Made by a program: the position numbers and the translations under genes. Under the pieces are notes generated by a model. The model did no database searches. It was not told where the DNA came from and worked only from the letters and a program-made list of their open reading frames with translations. A stretch of DNA of 18,296 bases from Prevotella sp. (GTDB lineage: Bacteria > Bacteroidota > Bacteroidia > Bacteroidales > Dysgonomonadaceae), in NCBI GenBank assembly GCA_031260865.1, contig JAISKQ010000249.1, positions 1 to 18,296 of the forward strand, given 5' to 3'. Of this stretch, positions 7,998 through 15,072 are shown one piece after another. The stretch's first letter is position 1. Every line of letters starts with the position of its first letter.

Positions 7998-8005
7998 TAT
8001 ATTTG
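7998..8005 (+). promoter_or_regulatory. Promoter -7 box TATATTTG
   Basis: Exact match to TAnnTTTG, 29 bases upstream of the ATG at 8035. Transcription would begin near 8012 and leave a leader of about 23 bases, similar to the other promoters in this window. Confidence 0.6.
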
Positions 8006-8034
8006 TAAACATTAAAAGCACAAGATTTTGCAAA

Positions 8035-9000
8035 ATGAAAAAAAAATTATATCTATATATTTCTCTCTTTTCCCTTATTTTCACCATAGGGATAAGCAGT
8101 TGTAATAGTGATGATTCACCGGATACTCTTCCGGATTCTAAAATTATAGATCCTAAAGAAGATGATTTGTTGGGAAAATGGGAAGTATATTATTCCGACA
8201 AAACCGTATCCGGCTTTGGCGCCTACCGAAGTCCTGATTATGACGGCTTTACGAATGAATTTTACAAAGAAAATGATTTATATAAATTTAGAGGATACGA
8301 CCTCCTTAATTTGGTTGACGAAGGCACATATAAGATCAACAAAGACGAACTTATTATGGACGTCACCAAGTATCAAGGAAGAGATACCTTGTATCAGAAC
8401 ATTGAAAATCTGAGTTATCTTTCAGAGAAAAGGGAGACCTTCATTGTTTATAAATATTATACTGTAAAAGGATACAGCGTGAGAGACAACCGAGCCTTGC
8501 GCAATATGAGCTTAGCTCCGAATGCGCATCCGGATGTAGAGAAGATAGATATAGACAAAAATTTCGATAAGCTGGTCGGTACATGGGAAATATATGATTA
8601 CGCGCTGCTTGAAAATTCTAGATGGGTGGAAGGATATTCCAAGTTACAGCTCGATAGCCTTAGTGGTAATTCGTACACGTATGGATATGACAATAACGGG
8701 GATAAAATAGTTTCCCTTAAAGTAAAAGTTCTTCAACCGGATGGTTCCACTCTTTGGTACGCGTATAATAATCTGAAGATTAAAATAGTTGACGACATCA
8801 TCTATTACTTTATTCCCGCGTATGATCCGGAAACAGGAAGAATCGAAACCTACGCTTTCTGGTTATGGCTCAATGACTGGCAAAAACAGACGGTTGGAAA
8901 TGAGACGGTTGACACATACGTAGATAAAAATCAATTCCGGTTAGAAAGCAATCCGGAACTCTACTATCAGGAAAAAAGATATCTGAAAAAAGTAAAATAA
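8035..9000 (+). CDS. Lipoprotein with two lipocalin-like units
   Basis: 321 residues. The ATG at 8035 gives a lipoprotein signal peptide (MKKKLYLYISLFSLIF...GISSC) with the lipidated cysteine near residue 23, followed by an Asp/Ser-rich tether typical of surface-directed lipoproteins. Two similar units follow, marked by DLLGKWEVYYS (about residue 40) and KLVGTWEIYDY (about residue 180). Each has the GxW motif of lipocalin-like folds and beta-rich, aromatic sequence. The protein is probably anchored in the outer membrane; ligand and role are unknown. A longer frame from 7987 adds a start inside the promoter region and was rejected. The gene converges on the minus-strand lipoprotein gene at 9026 with 25 bases between stops. 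Confidence 0.85.
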   Translation: MKKKLYLYISLFSLIFTIGISSCNSDDSPDTLPDSKIIDPKEDDLLGKWEVYYSDKTVSGFGAYRSPDYDGFTNEFYKENDLYKFRGYDLLNLVDEGTYKINKDELIMDVTKYQGRDTLYQNIENLSYLSEKRETFIVYKYYTVKGYSVRDNRALRNMSLAPNAHPDVEKIDIDKNFDKLVGTWEIYDYALLENSRWVEGYSKLQLDSLSGNSYTYGYDNNGDKIVSLKVKVLQPDGSTLWYAYNNLKIKIVDDIIYYFIPAYDPETGRIETYAFWLWLNDWQKQTVGNETVDTYVDKNQFRLESNPELYYQEKRYLKKVK

Positions 9001-9025
9001 GAAATATATAAAGATTGAACAATAC

Positions 9026-9412
9026 TTATTCTTCCATTCTCCTATATTTCCAACGATTGGCTATCCCTCGGGACAAGATTAAGGAATCAGACGTCAAAAC
9101 ACTTATATCGAGCCTGTTATCGAAAATAGAATCTATATAAAGAAATAATGTATAGTTATGTATTGAGAAAGTGTAATATGATGTATCCGTTCCGGGCATC
9201 AGTTGAGTGCAGTCGCTTCTATCAAAAACAAGATATGTAGATTGTTTATCATAATCTATCCGGATAGAATCATAGTATTCATGCTCTACATCAACAAGTT
9301 TCCACTTTCCCTGTATTAGTTTCCGGTTTGTAGCGTCACCGTCATAGCGCTTACAGCTACCAAGCAGGCAAACGATGCAAACAAGCGGAATAACATTAAA
9401 AATTCTAAACAT
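9026..9412 (-). CDS. Small lipoprotein, lipocalin-like, function unknown
   Basis: 128 residues starting at the ATG at 9412. A lipoprotein signal peptide ends in LLGSC with cysteine 20. The mature part has LIQGKWKLVDVEHE, a GxW lipocalin-like signature, then short beta-rich sequence. It is transcribed towards the larger lipocalin-like lipoprotein at 8035 and diverges from the YccF gene. No exact TAnnTTTG box was found just upstream. No specific function is recognised. Confidence 0.82.
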   Translation of the reverse strand: MFRIFNVIPLVCIVCLLGSCKRYDGDATNRKLIQGKWKLVDVEHEYYDSIRIDYDKQSTYLVFDRSDCTQLMPGTDTSYYTFSIHNYTLFLYIDSIFDNRLDISVLTSDSLILSRGIANRWKYRRMEE

Positions 9413-9513
9413 AAATAAGTATTTACTACAAAAAAACGAATTATTTTTTAATAATAAGAATTACGTTTCTGAAAATTCACAAAAAAAAACAATCTCAATA
9501 ACTAAAAACCTAT

Positions 9514-9521
9514 TACATTTG
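9514..9521 (+). promoter_or_regulatory. Promoter -7 box TACATTTG
   Basis: Exact match to TAnnTTTG, 13 bases before the YccF start at 9535. The leader would be very short, about 5-8 bases, nearly leaderless. Confidence 0.55.
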
Positions 9522-9534
9522 TTTAATTTTTATT

Positions 9535-9903
9535 ATGAAAACATTAGGTAACATAATCTGGGTTGTTTTTGGCGGTTTTACGATAGCTATCGAGTATTTT
9601 ATCGCCGGCTTTCTTATGATACTTACAATCATCGGTATTCCCTTTGGCTTGCAAGCTTTTAAGTTAGGCATCCTTGCCCTTTGGCCTTTTGGCAGAAACG
9701 TGCGAAAAGATGAAGACTCGCTTGGTTGCCTAAACCTTGTAATGAATATTATATGGATCATAATCGGCGGTTTTTGGATAGCTCTTACCCACCTCCTTTG
9801 GGGTATATTATTCTGCGTCACAATTATAGGCATACCATTTGGAAAACAGCACTTCAAACTCATCCATCTTGCTCTTGTCCCTTTTGGAAATAAAATAGAA
9901 TAA
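9535..9903 (+). CDS. YccF domain inner-membrane protein
   Basis: 122 residues with four hydrophobic segments. It is built of two YccF repeats: GNIIWVVFGGF...TIIGIPFGLQAFKL...LWPFG and NIIWIIIGGFW...TIIGIPFGKQHFKL...LVPFG. The duplicated IIGIPFG motif is the hallmark of the family, whose function is poorly defined. It starts right after a promoter box and ends 29 bases before the gene at 9933. The two are likely co-transcribed, which would pair an inner-membrane protein with an exported one. Confidence 0.92.
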   Translation: MKTLGNIIWVVFGGFTIAIEYFIAGFLMILTIIGIPFGLQAFKLGILALWPFGRNVRKDEDSLGCLNLVMNIIWIIIGGFWIALTHLLWGILFCVTIIGIPFGKQHFKLIHLALVPFGNKIE

Positions 9904-9932
9904 ACACATAACTACTTATAAATAAACTGCTT

Positions 9933-11498
9933 ATGAAGAACTTTAAATTAATTACTTTAATTATATTGACCTTTAGCTTTGCTTCTCAGGTCTCAGGACA
10001 AAGCCGGAATGTAAAAATCGACGATAATAGCCTGATTATCCAAACCCAATCGGAAAAATTAAGGGAGGCTACCGGATGGAAATTGGATGTTTTAGGAAAT
10101 TGGATTTCGAATCAAAACGCCATATCCGGCACAAAGTTGGATGAATCAACGCGATATTCCGTTCCACAGAGTTTTAAGTGGTTGCAATTAATATCATTAA
10201 GAAACGGTGGGCAAGACATATACGCGTTATTGTATGAAACGGCTGTACGTCTTTCAAACGCACAAAACGAAAACAGGATTTACTACTTTTTAATGACAAA
10301 TAAATCTTACTCAGATATAGCGGCGGCTATAGCGGCCAAAACAGGTGAAACCCTTACGATTCACTCTTCTTCTTTCGGATTCATGTCCAACAGCGATGGT
10401 ATATATTCGGTCAGCAAGCTGCTTCAACTGATGAAGCAATCAATTCAAACCAATGAAAACGCCCTTAAATACGACTTTAGCATAAACGCGCAACACGTAG
10501 ATAATGAAGATGTCGTACGATTCATTTTACCCGAAAAAGCCAATGAATCCAATGACCCCTTAATAGCCGGTTACTTTGAAATAAAATGGAATGATTTTAA
10601 GCGGATTTTGTTGCCTGCCTCAAACGAATTTCAGAACAAGGAATTTGACTTAGGGGAAAAGGAAACGCCCGTAGCCGCTAAACAACAAATAGATAATGGC
10701 ATTTTGCCAAATACGGAACCGAAAGCCTCTGATTCCGGTCAGCCCATATCACCTGTGTCGGTCAATGCATCGCAGGACGATTCTCAAGCACAGAACACTG
10801 ACGGACTCTTCGACAGACAAATTAGAGAAAGAGCCTTCGTTTCAGCTCCAATAGCCGCGTTTTCGGGCATAGAGGGATGGTATAAGAACAGCGCCGGCGA
10901 TTGGGTAAAAGACTCGGATCCGACATACCGCTTTGAAACAGTGGGCAGATACGAAATGAGAAACTTTAAATACCACGATAAGGATTATATACTGATTACC
11001 CGGTTTGAAAAATATACCGGAGAAAGTTTCTATTTAATAGCTAAAGAAGATTACTTAGACACTTTCGCGAATCTGGACAATTCGTCTATACTCCGCTTCC
11101 CGCTCGTTTCTTATGCCATTTTAAGCCATAAATTAGAGGATATGATAAAATCATCGGAAGAAGTCATTGATACTCCAAAACGCGCGGATGCTATTATTTT
11201 CAAAACCAACTATCTGATTCTTCAATATAAGTTGTCGTCAACAAAGGATATCTCTCGTTTCTTTATTTTCCAACAAGAGTGTTCTAAATACGGTTCTGAA
11301 ACATCTAAAGAAAATTGCACGCCAAAAATATCCGCCAAAATAAAGTATGACGATGAAGCGCTTTTAGGCTCGGAAGTGCTCTTCAATAAGATGTATTACG
11401 AAAGTACCTATAATAACTTTATGGACTTCTTTCAAAAACCGCTTGTTGTACCCGGTATAAAATCGAATCGTAGTAATGACGGTTTGGCTCCAAGGTAG
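9933..11498 (+). CDS. Exported protein with internal duplication, function unknown
   Basis: 521 residues with a signal peptide cut near residue 22 (FASQVSGQ) and no lipobox. The mature protein has two similar halves joined by a Gln/Asn/Ser/Pro-rich linker at about 245-300. The N-half has GWKLDVLGNW (48 on), IYALLYE and YYFLMTNKSY, and ends EIKWNDFKRILLP. The C-half has GWYKNSAGDW (about 314 on), YILITRFE and FYLIAKEDY, and ends YYESTYNNFMDFF. This fits a domain duplicated within the gene and since diverged. I recognise no family and see no T9SS C-terminal sorting domain. It follows the YccF gene by 29 bases without an own promoter box and ends before a strong bidirectional terminator. Confidence 0.85.
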   Translation: MKNFKLITLIILTFSFASQVSGQSRNVKIDDNSLIIQTQSEKLREATGWKLDVLGNWISNQNAISGTKLDESTRYSVPQSFKWLQLISLRNGGQDIYALLYETAVRLSNAQNENRIYYFLMTNKSYSDIAAAIAAKTGETLTIHSSSFGFMSNSDGIYSVSKLLQLMKQSIQTNENALKYDFSINAQHVDNEDVVRFILPEKANESNDPLIAGYFEIKWNDFKRILLPASNEFQNKEFDLGEKETPVAAKQQIDNGILPNTEPKASDSGQPISPVSVNASQDDSQAQNTDGLFDRQIRERAFVSAPIAAFSGIEGWYKNSAGDWVKDSDPTYRFETVGRYEMRNFKYHDKDYILITRFEKYTGESFYLIAKEDYLDTFANLDNSSILRFPLVSYAILSHKLEDMIKSSEEVIDTPKRADAIIFKTNYLILQYKLSSTKDISRFFIFQQECSKYGSETSKENCTPKISAKIKYDDEALLGSEVLFNKMYYESTYNNFMDFFQKPLVVPGIKSNRSNDGLAPR

Positions 11499-11523
11499 GC
11501 TGTTTTAATCTGAAGCATAAACG

Positions 11524-11563
11524 AAAAGGGACGATTGTGAAATAAAACACAATCGTCCCTTTT
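11524..11563. terminator. Bidirectional intrinsic terminator
   Basis: A perfect 16-bp inverted repeat: AAAAGGGACGATTGTG at 11524-11539 and its complement at 11548-11563, around an 8-base loop AAATAAAA. A stretch of T follows the stem on both strands. It sits between the convergent genes ending at 11498 (plus) and 11600 (minus) and should stop both. Confidence 0.93.
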
Positions 11564-11599
11564 CTATAATTATGTATCTGAAAGATTAAGAAACTGTTT

Positions 11600-11902
11600 C
11601 TAAGCGTTCGCTTTTGCCTTTGCCTCTATTTCAGACAATTCACTTGCCAGTTTTCCGGCTACATCACCTGTTATCTGATTAATCTTCTGTTTGCCCTTTC
11701 TTACTTCTTGCCTGGCTTTTACCCCCGCGCGCAATGCTTTGCTTTTTCCCACGGTAAGCCCATAATCCAACTCCGCTTTTGCTTTATCAGCAACGGTATT
11801 TACTTTCGAACGCAATTCCTGTCTGGTTTCTTCGTCCGATAATTTCAATGCTGCGTACACACCCAGTGCGCCAACAGCCAATCCTAATATAAATCCTTTC
11901 AT
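11600..11902 (-). CDS. YtxH-like membrane-anchored coiled-coil protein
   Basis: 100 residues. One N-terminal membrane helix with small residues (FILGLAVGALGVYAALKLS) is followed by a charged, Ala/Lys/Glu-rich helical region. This is the YtxH-like architecture often seen in stress- or envelope-associated small proteins. The role is not established. A TATATTTG box lies 41 bases upstream on the minus strand, and the shared terminator at 11524-11563 closes the unit, so it is monocistronic. Confidence 0.82.
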   Translation of the reverse strand: MKGFILGLAVGALGVYAALKLSDEETRQELRSKVNTVADKAKAELDYGLTVGKSKALRAGVKARQEVRKGKQKINQITGDVAGKLASELSEIEAKAKANA

Positions 11903-11942
11903 AATGTGCTGTATTTTATAAATAATACATTTCCCCTTTTAA

Positions 11943-11950
11943 CAAATATA
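11943..11950 (-). promoter_or_regulatory. Promoter -7 box TATATTTG for the YtxH-like gene
   Basis: On the minus strand this is an exact match to TAnnTTTG (CAAATATA on the plus strand). Transcription would begin near 11936, leaving a leader of about 34 bases. Confidence 0.65.
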
Positions 11951-12049
11951 GTTTGTTTATAGAAATAACAATCAACTAAGTGCATTTGTTTATCTATAAA
12001 TAACTTGCGCACCCCTTTTTTAGTAAAACTAAACACATCATCGAGAATG

Positions 12050-12112
12050 AGTTTTGAGTAATAAGTTCTAAGTTTTGAGTAATAAGTTCTAAGTATTAAG
12101 TACTCAATACTC
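12050..12112. repeat. 21-bp tandem repeat, two perfect units plus a degenerate third
   Basis: Units of 21 bases (AGTTTTGAG...TTCTA) occupy 12050-12070 and 12071-12091 with full identity. A decayed third unit at 12092-12112 contains its own palindrome, AGTATT/AATACT. It lies downstream of two minus-strand genes and overlaps no credible gene. Confidence 0.88.
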
Positions 12113-12113
12113 A

Positions 12114-12172
12114 AATGAAGAATGAAGGACTAAAAATGGCGCGAAGCTACAAATAATATCTAATTCTTCATT
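12114..12172. repeat. 10-bp perfect inverted repeat flanking a 39-base spacer
   Basis: AATGAAGAAT at 12114-12123 and its exact complement ATTCTTCATT at 12163-12172 bracket a short segment immediately after the tandem repeat and before the stop of the adhesin-like gene. It could form a stem at the 3' end of that gene's transcript or be a remnant of a small repeat element. There is no clear T tract. Confidence 0.5.
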
Positions 12173-12174
12173 CA

Positions 12175-12651
12175 TTAATAGTCGCACACAAAGAAGAAAG
12201 TATAATCGCCAACCGTTTCATTGTCAACATTCAGCCACTTTATATCCTTCTTTGAAGAAGTCGTTTTTGCTATCAGTTTTCCTGTTGAATCATAATCTTC
12301 TACCGATAAAACTCTGAATCGCTTATTCGTGCAATCATACAAGCTGTAGTAGATGCAATAGCTGTAATCATTCCACTTATCTGCTTTTTCGGGCTTACCC
12401 ATTTTTGCATATACATTCCTTATCTTATCCACATAGTTTTTTCTGCTTTCAGCCGTGACATAAACTCTTTTTTCCCGGGCGTACGCGACAGCCCCTTCGT
12501 GGCGGATACTCAGAGTATCAACGAAGATTTCTTCGGTTTCCGTGACGGCTATGTTGTGCCAGCCCTCTACATTGGACGATGTTTGCCGTGCAGCACCGCA
12601 ACCGGATAATAACAGAAAGATTACGCTTATCGAAAACAAAATATATTTCAT
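12175..12651 (-). CDS. Lipoprotein resembling surface-adhesin E family
   Basis: 158 residues. A lipoprotein signal peptide ends in LLSGC with cysteine 18. The mature region has a two-cysteine pattern, YSLYDCTNKRFRVLSVEDYDSTG..., then KWLNV and a C-terminal FFFVCDY. This is like the small adhesin-E type domain (cysteine, KR, R(V/L)LS, W, C). The assignment rests on this pattern only. The protein is likely anchored in an outer or inner membrane leaflet. Its transcript probably starts near 12690 and begins with a hairpin (12666-12687), ending 15 bases before the ATG. It diverges from the LOG gene. Confidence 0.8.
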   Translation of the reverse strand: MKYILFSISVIFLLLSGCGAARQTSSNVEGWHNIAVTETEEIFVDTLSIRHEGAVAYAREKRVYVTAESRKNYVDKIRNVYAKMGKPEKADKWNDYSYCIYYSLYDCTNKRFRVLSVEDYDSTGKLIAKTTSSKKDIKWLNVDNETVGDYTFFFVCDY

Positions 12652-12665
12652 ACTTCATCAGTTTC

Positions 12666-12687
12666 AGCCTGTTTCACAAAACAGGCT
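12666..12687 (-). promoter_or_regulatory. Perfect hairpin at the 5' end of the adhesin-like mRNA
   Basis: A 9-bp perfect stem AGCCTGTTT/AAACAGGCT with a 4-base loop starts only a few bases from the predicted transcript start and ends 15 bases before the start codon. Such a 5' hairpin can protect mRNA or restrict ribosome entry. There is no T tract, so termination is unlikely. Confidence 0.55.
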
Positions 12688-12696
12688 ATGTTTTAG

Positions 12697-12704
12697 CAAA
12701 GTTA
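12697..12704 (-). promoter_or_regulatory. Promoter -7 box TAACTTTG for the adhesin-like gene
   Basis: On the minus strand this is an exact match to TAnnTTTG (CAAAGTTA on the plus strand), 45 bases upstream of the ATG. The start of transcription would fall near 12690, immediately before the 5' hairpin. Confidence 0.6.
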
Positions 12705-12760
12705 CTATTCAAAAGTTTTCAACAGCACATTTTATTAATAAAATTATGAGAGAATATTAC

Positions 12761-12768
12761 TATCTTTG
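12761..12768 (+). promoter_or_regulatory. Promoter -7 box TATCTTTG for LOG-bcp-recA
   Basis: Exact match to TAnnTTTG, 24 bases before the ATG at 12793. It is the same octamer as the mutS2 promoter. It probably drives all three genes to the terminator at 14941, since no exact box was found in the two short gaps between them. Confidence 0.7.
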
Positions 12769-12792
12769 TTTTTTAGAGTAGTAAATTTACAA

Positions 12793-13368
12793 ATGAAATA
12801 TATATCAATATTTTGCGGTTCGTCCACAGGCACAGACAAAGTATATGCCGAACAGACGGCGCTGCTGGGACAAACCATCGCCCACAGAGGTTATGGTATC
12901 GTCTATGGCGGGGCGCGCGTCGGGCTTATGGGACATGTCGCCAACGGAGCGTTGGAAGCGGGAGGTGAAGTAGTAGGTGTGATTCCCGAATTTCTGAAAA
13001 GCAAAGAACTGGAACATACCAAACTTACCCAAATACACATTGTAAAGACAATGCACGAGCGAAAGGCTTTGATGAATGAACTTTGCGACGGAGCGATAGC
13101 GCTTCCGGGCGGATACGGGACCTTGGACGAATTGTTTGAAATGCTTACATGGGCGCAATTAGCCTTACACAAGAAGCCCGTTGCCCTACTGAACACAAAT
13201 GGATATTATGATCCGTTGATGGCTATGTCGCGAAAGATGATAGAAAACGGATTTTTGAAAGAAGATTATCAAAATCTATTGTTAGTAGATGACAATATAA
13301 ACCGCTTACTGGACAGGATGGAAGAATATAACCCGCCCACAAATAATAAGTGGTTTGATGTGAAATAA
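12793..13368 (+). CDS. LOG family nucleoside 5'-monophosphate phosphoribohydrolase (TIGR00730 type)
   Basis: 191 residues. Cytosolic Rossmann-like enzyme of the LOG (Lonely Guy) family. It cleaves the N-glycosidic bond of purine nucleoside monophosphates; in some organisms it releases cytokinins, while in many bacteria the physiological role is nucleotide turnover. The family motif PGGYGTLDE is at residues 105-113, and the catalytic Arg-Lys pair is at 90-91 (MHERKALM). The opening MKYISIFCGSSTG and YGGARVGLMG are also typical. I chose the ATG at 12793, because an in-frame TTG at 12766 lies within the promoter box. It heads a tight same-strand run, with bcp following after 32 bases. Confidence 0.95.
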   Translation: MKYISIFCGSSTGTDKVYAEQTALLGQTIAHRGYGIVYGGARVGLMGHVANGALEAGGEVVGVIPEFLKSKELEHTKLTQIHIVKTMHERKALMNELCDGAIALPGGYGTLDELFEMLTWAQLALHKKPVALLNTNGYYDPLMAMSRKMIENGFLKEDYQNLLLVDDNINRLLDRMEEYNPPTNNKWFDVK

Positions 13369-13400
13369 TTTAAACTAAAACGACAAAGAACAATTTTAAT

Positions 13401-13859
13401 ATGGCATTGAACATAGGAGACAAAATACCGGATATACTGGGAACCGATCAAGATGGAAAAGAAGTAAAAGCCGCTGATTATGCAGGAAGTAAGTTGGTTT
13501 TGTATTTTTATCCTAAAGACAACACTCCGGGATGTACAGCCGAAGCTTGTAGCTTCAGGGATAACTTTTCACTGTTGAGAAAAGCCGGCTATCAAGTAAT
13601 AGGAGTTAGTGTGGATAATGAAAATTCGCATCGAAAATTTATTGAAAAGCAGCAACTGCCATTCCTTCTAATCGCCGACACCGATAAAAAATTGGTCGAA
13701 CAATTTGGCGTATGGGGTGAAAAAACACTTGCCGGACGCAAATACATGGGGACTTTCCGCACCACATTCCTTATCAACGAAGCAGGAATTATAGAGAAGG
13801 TCATTAGCCCTAAAGAAATAAAAACAAAAGAACACGCGCGACAAATATTGAATCCATAA
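13401..13859 (+). CDS. bcp: Thiol peroxidase BCP (thioredoxin-dependent peroxiredoxin)
   Basis: 152 residues, normal for the BCP/PrxQ class. It reduces hydrogen and alkyl peroxides using thioredoxin. The active-site motif is TPGCTAEAC with peroxidatic Cys45 and the resolving Cys50 five residues on, which gives an intramolecular disulfide. The conserved active-site Arg is at about 120 (GTFRTTFLI). It starts at the ATG at 13401 and lies 30 bases upstream of recA. The bcp-recA order is common in Bacteroidota and links peroxide defence with DNA repair. Confidence 0.97.
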   Translation: MALNIGDKIPDILGTDQDGKEVKAADYAGSKLVLYFYPKDNTPGCTAEACSFRDNFSLLRKAGYQVIGVSVDNENSHRKFIEKQQLPFLLIADTDKKLVEQFGVWGEKTLAGRKYMGTFRTTFLINEAGIIEKVISPKEIKTKEHARQILNP

Positions 13860-13889
13860 AAAATTTATTTACAAATAATTATAAAAATA

Positions 13890-14912
13890 ATGGCAGAAGA
13901 AAAAGACAAAACAGCAACGCCGAATACAGATAAAATAAAAGCGCTGCAAGCCGCGATGGACAAGATTGAAAAGAGTTACGGTAAAGGCTCGATAATGAAG
14001 ATGGGCGATGAAAAAGTCGATGAAATAGCCGTTATTTCAACCGGTTCGATAGGGTTGAACGCTGCTTTGGGTGTAGGCGGATACCCTCGCGGCAGAGTAG
14101 TGGAAATATATGGACCCGAATCGTCAGGTAAAACAACCCTGGCTATTCACGCTATCGCGGAAGCCCAAAAAGCCGGAGGAATCGCCGCGTTCATAGACGC
14201 GGAACATGCTTTCGACCGATTCTACGCGGAAAAGTTAGGCGTGGATATTGACAATCTTTACATATCGCAGCCCGATAGCGGAGAGCAAGCCTTGGAAATA
14301 ACAGAGCAGCTTATCCGTTCATCTGCCATCGACATTATTGTGATAGACTCGGTAGCAGCCCTTACGCCTAAAGCCGAATTAGAGGGAGAGATGGGCGATT
14401 CTAAAATGGGATTGCAAGCCCGTTTGATGTCGCAGGCATTGCGCAAATTAACCGCCGCTATCAATAAGACAAGCACAACCTGTATATTCATTAACCAATT
14501 GCGTGATAAAATCGGCGTTATGTTCGGTTCTCCCGAAACGACAACCGGAGGTAATGCCCTGAAGTATTATTCCTCGGTACGTCTCGATATCCGCCGCATC
14601 GGACAATTAAAAGACGGTGATACGGTAAAAGGCAGCCAAACCCGTGTGAAAGTAGCGAAGAACAAGGTGGCGCCACCATTCCGCAAAGCCGAATTTGACA
14701 TTATGTACGGCGAAGGGATTTCCCGTTCGGGTGAAATCGTTGACTTAGGCTCGGAACTTGGTGTTATCAAAAAAAGCGGTTCATGGTATAGCTACAACGA
14801 TACAAAGTTAGGACAAGGACGCGATGCCGCCAAAGATACCATCAAAGACAATCCTGAACTTGCCGAAGAATTGGAAGTACTGATCTTTAACGCGTTGAAA
14901 GAAAAGAAATAA
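13890..14912 (+). CDS. recA: Recombinase RecA
   Basis: 340 residues, full length. This ATP-dependent DNA strand-exchange protein forms filaments on single-stranded DNA for homologous recombination. Walker A GPESSGKT is at residues 75-82 and Walker [11 protein letters not shown] near 150-160. Loop 1 ([24 protein letters not shown]) and the loop 2 region ([29 protein letters not shown]) are intact. The N-terminal [23 protein letters not shown] is canonical. The C-terminal acidic tail is short and mixed. It is the last gene of the LOG-bcp-recA run. No LexA-type operator was recognised in front of it. A strong terminator follows 28 bases after the stop. Confidence 0.99.
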   Translation: MAEEKDKTATPNTDKIKALQAAMDKIEKSYGKGSIMKMGDEKVDEIAVISTGSIGLNAALGVGGYPRGRVVEIYGPESSGKTTLAIHAIAEAQKAGGIAAFIDAEHAFDRFYAEKLGVDIDNLYISQPDSGEQALEITEQLIRSSAIDIIVIDSVAALTPKAELEGEMGDSKMGLQARLMSQALRKLTAAINKTSTTCIFINQLRDKIGVMFGSPETTTGGNALKYYSSVRLDIRRIGQLKDGDTVKGSQTRVKVAKNKVAPPFRKAEFDIMYGEGISRSGEIVDLGSELGVIKKSGSWYSYNDTKLGQGRDAAKDTIKDNPELAEELEVLIFNALKEKK

Positions 14913-14940
14913 TATTAGCCGCCATTTATTCTAATATAAG

Positions 14941-14971
14941 GGCTTCGGATTTTACACCGAAGCCTTTTTTT
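14941..14971 (+). terminator. Intrinsic terminator after recA
   Basis: A perfect 8-bp GC-rich stem GGCTTCGG/CCGAAGCC (14941-14948 and 14957-14964) has an 8-base loop and is followed by seven T residues. It separates recA from the porE-porD unit. Confidence 0.95.
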
Positions 14972-15035
14972 CCTCAAAATCCAACCGGACAAATGTTTCC
15001 GGCAAATAGAAACAATATTCTAAACAGAAATAAGT

Positions 15036-15043
15036 TATATTTG
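15036..15043 (+). promoter_or_regulatory. Promoter -7 box TATATTTG for porE-porD
   Basis: Exact match to TAnnTTTG, placed between the recA terminator and the TTG start at 15073. A leader of about 23 bases is expected. No clear -33 TTG was found at the usual distance. Confidence 0.65.
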
Positions 15044-15072
15044 TAGTCTGTAACAACTTACATACATCAGTC

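Noticed and set aside
11899..12114. Minus-strand 71-codon frame through the tandem repeat
   Set aside because: Its N-terminus is encoded by the 21-bp repeat (RTYYSKL twice) and it contains the promoter of the YtxH-like gene.
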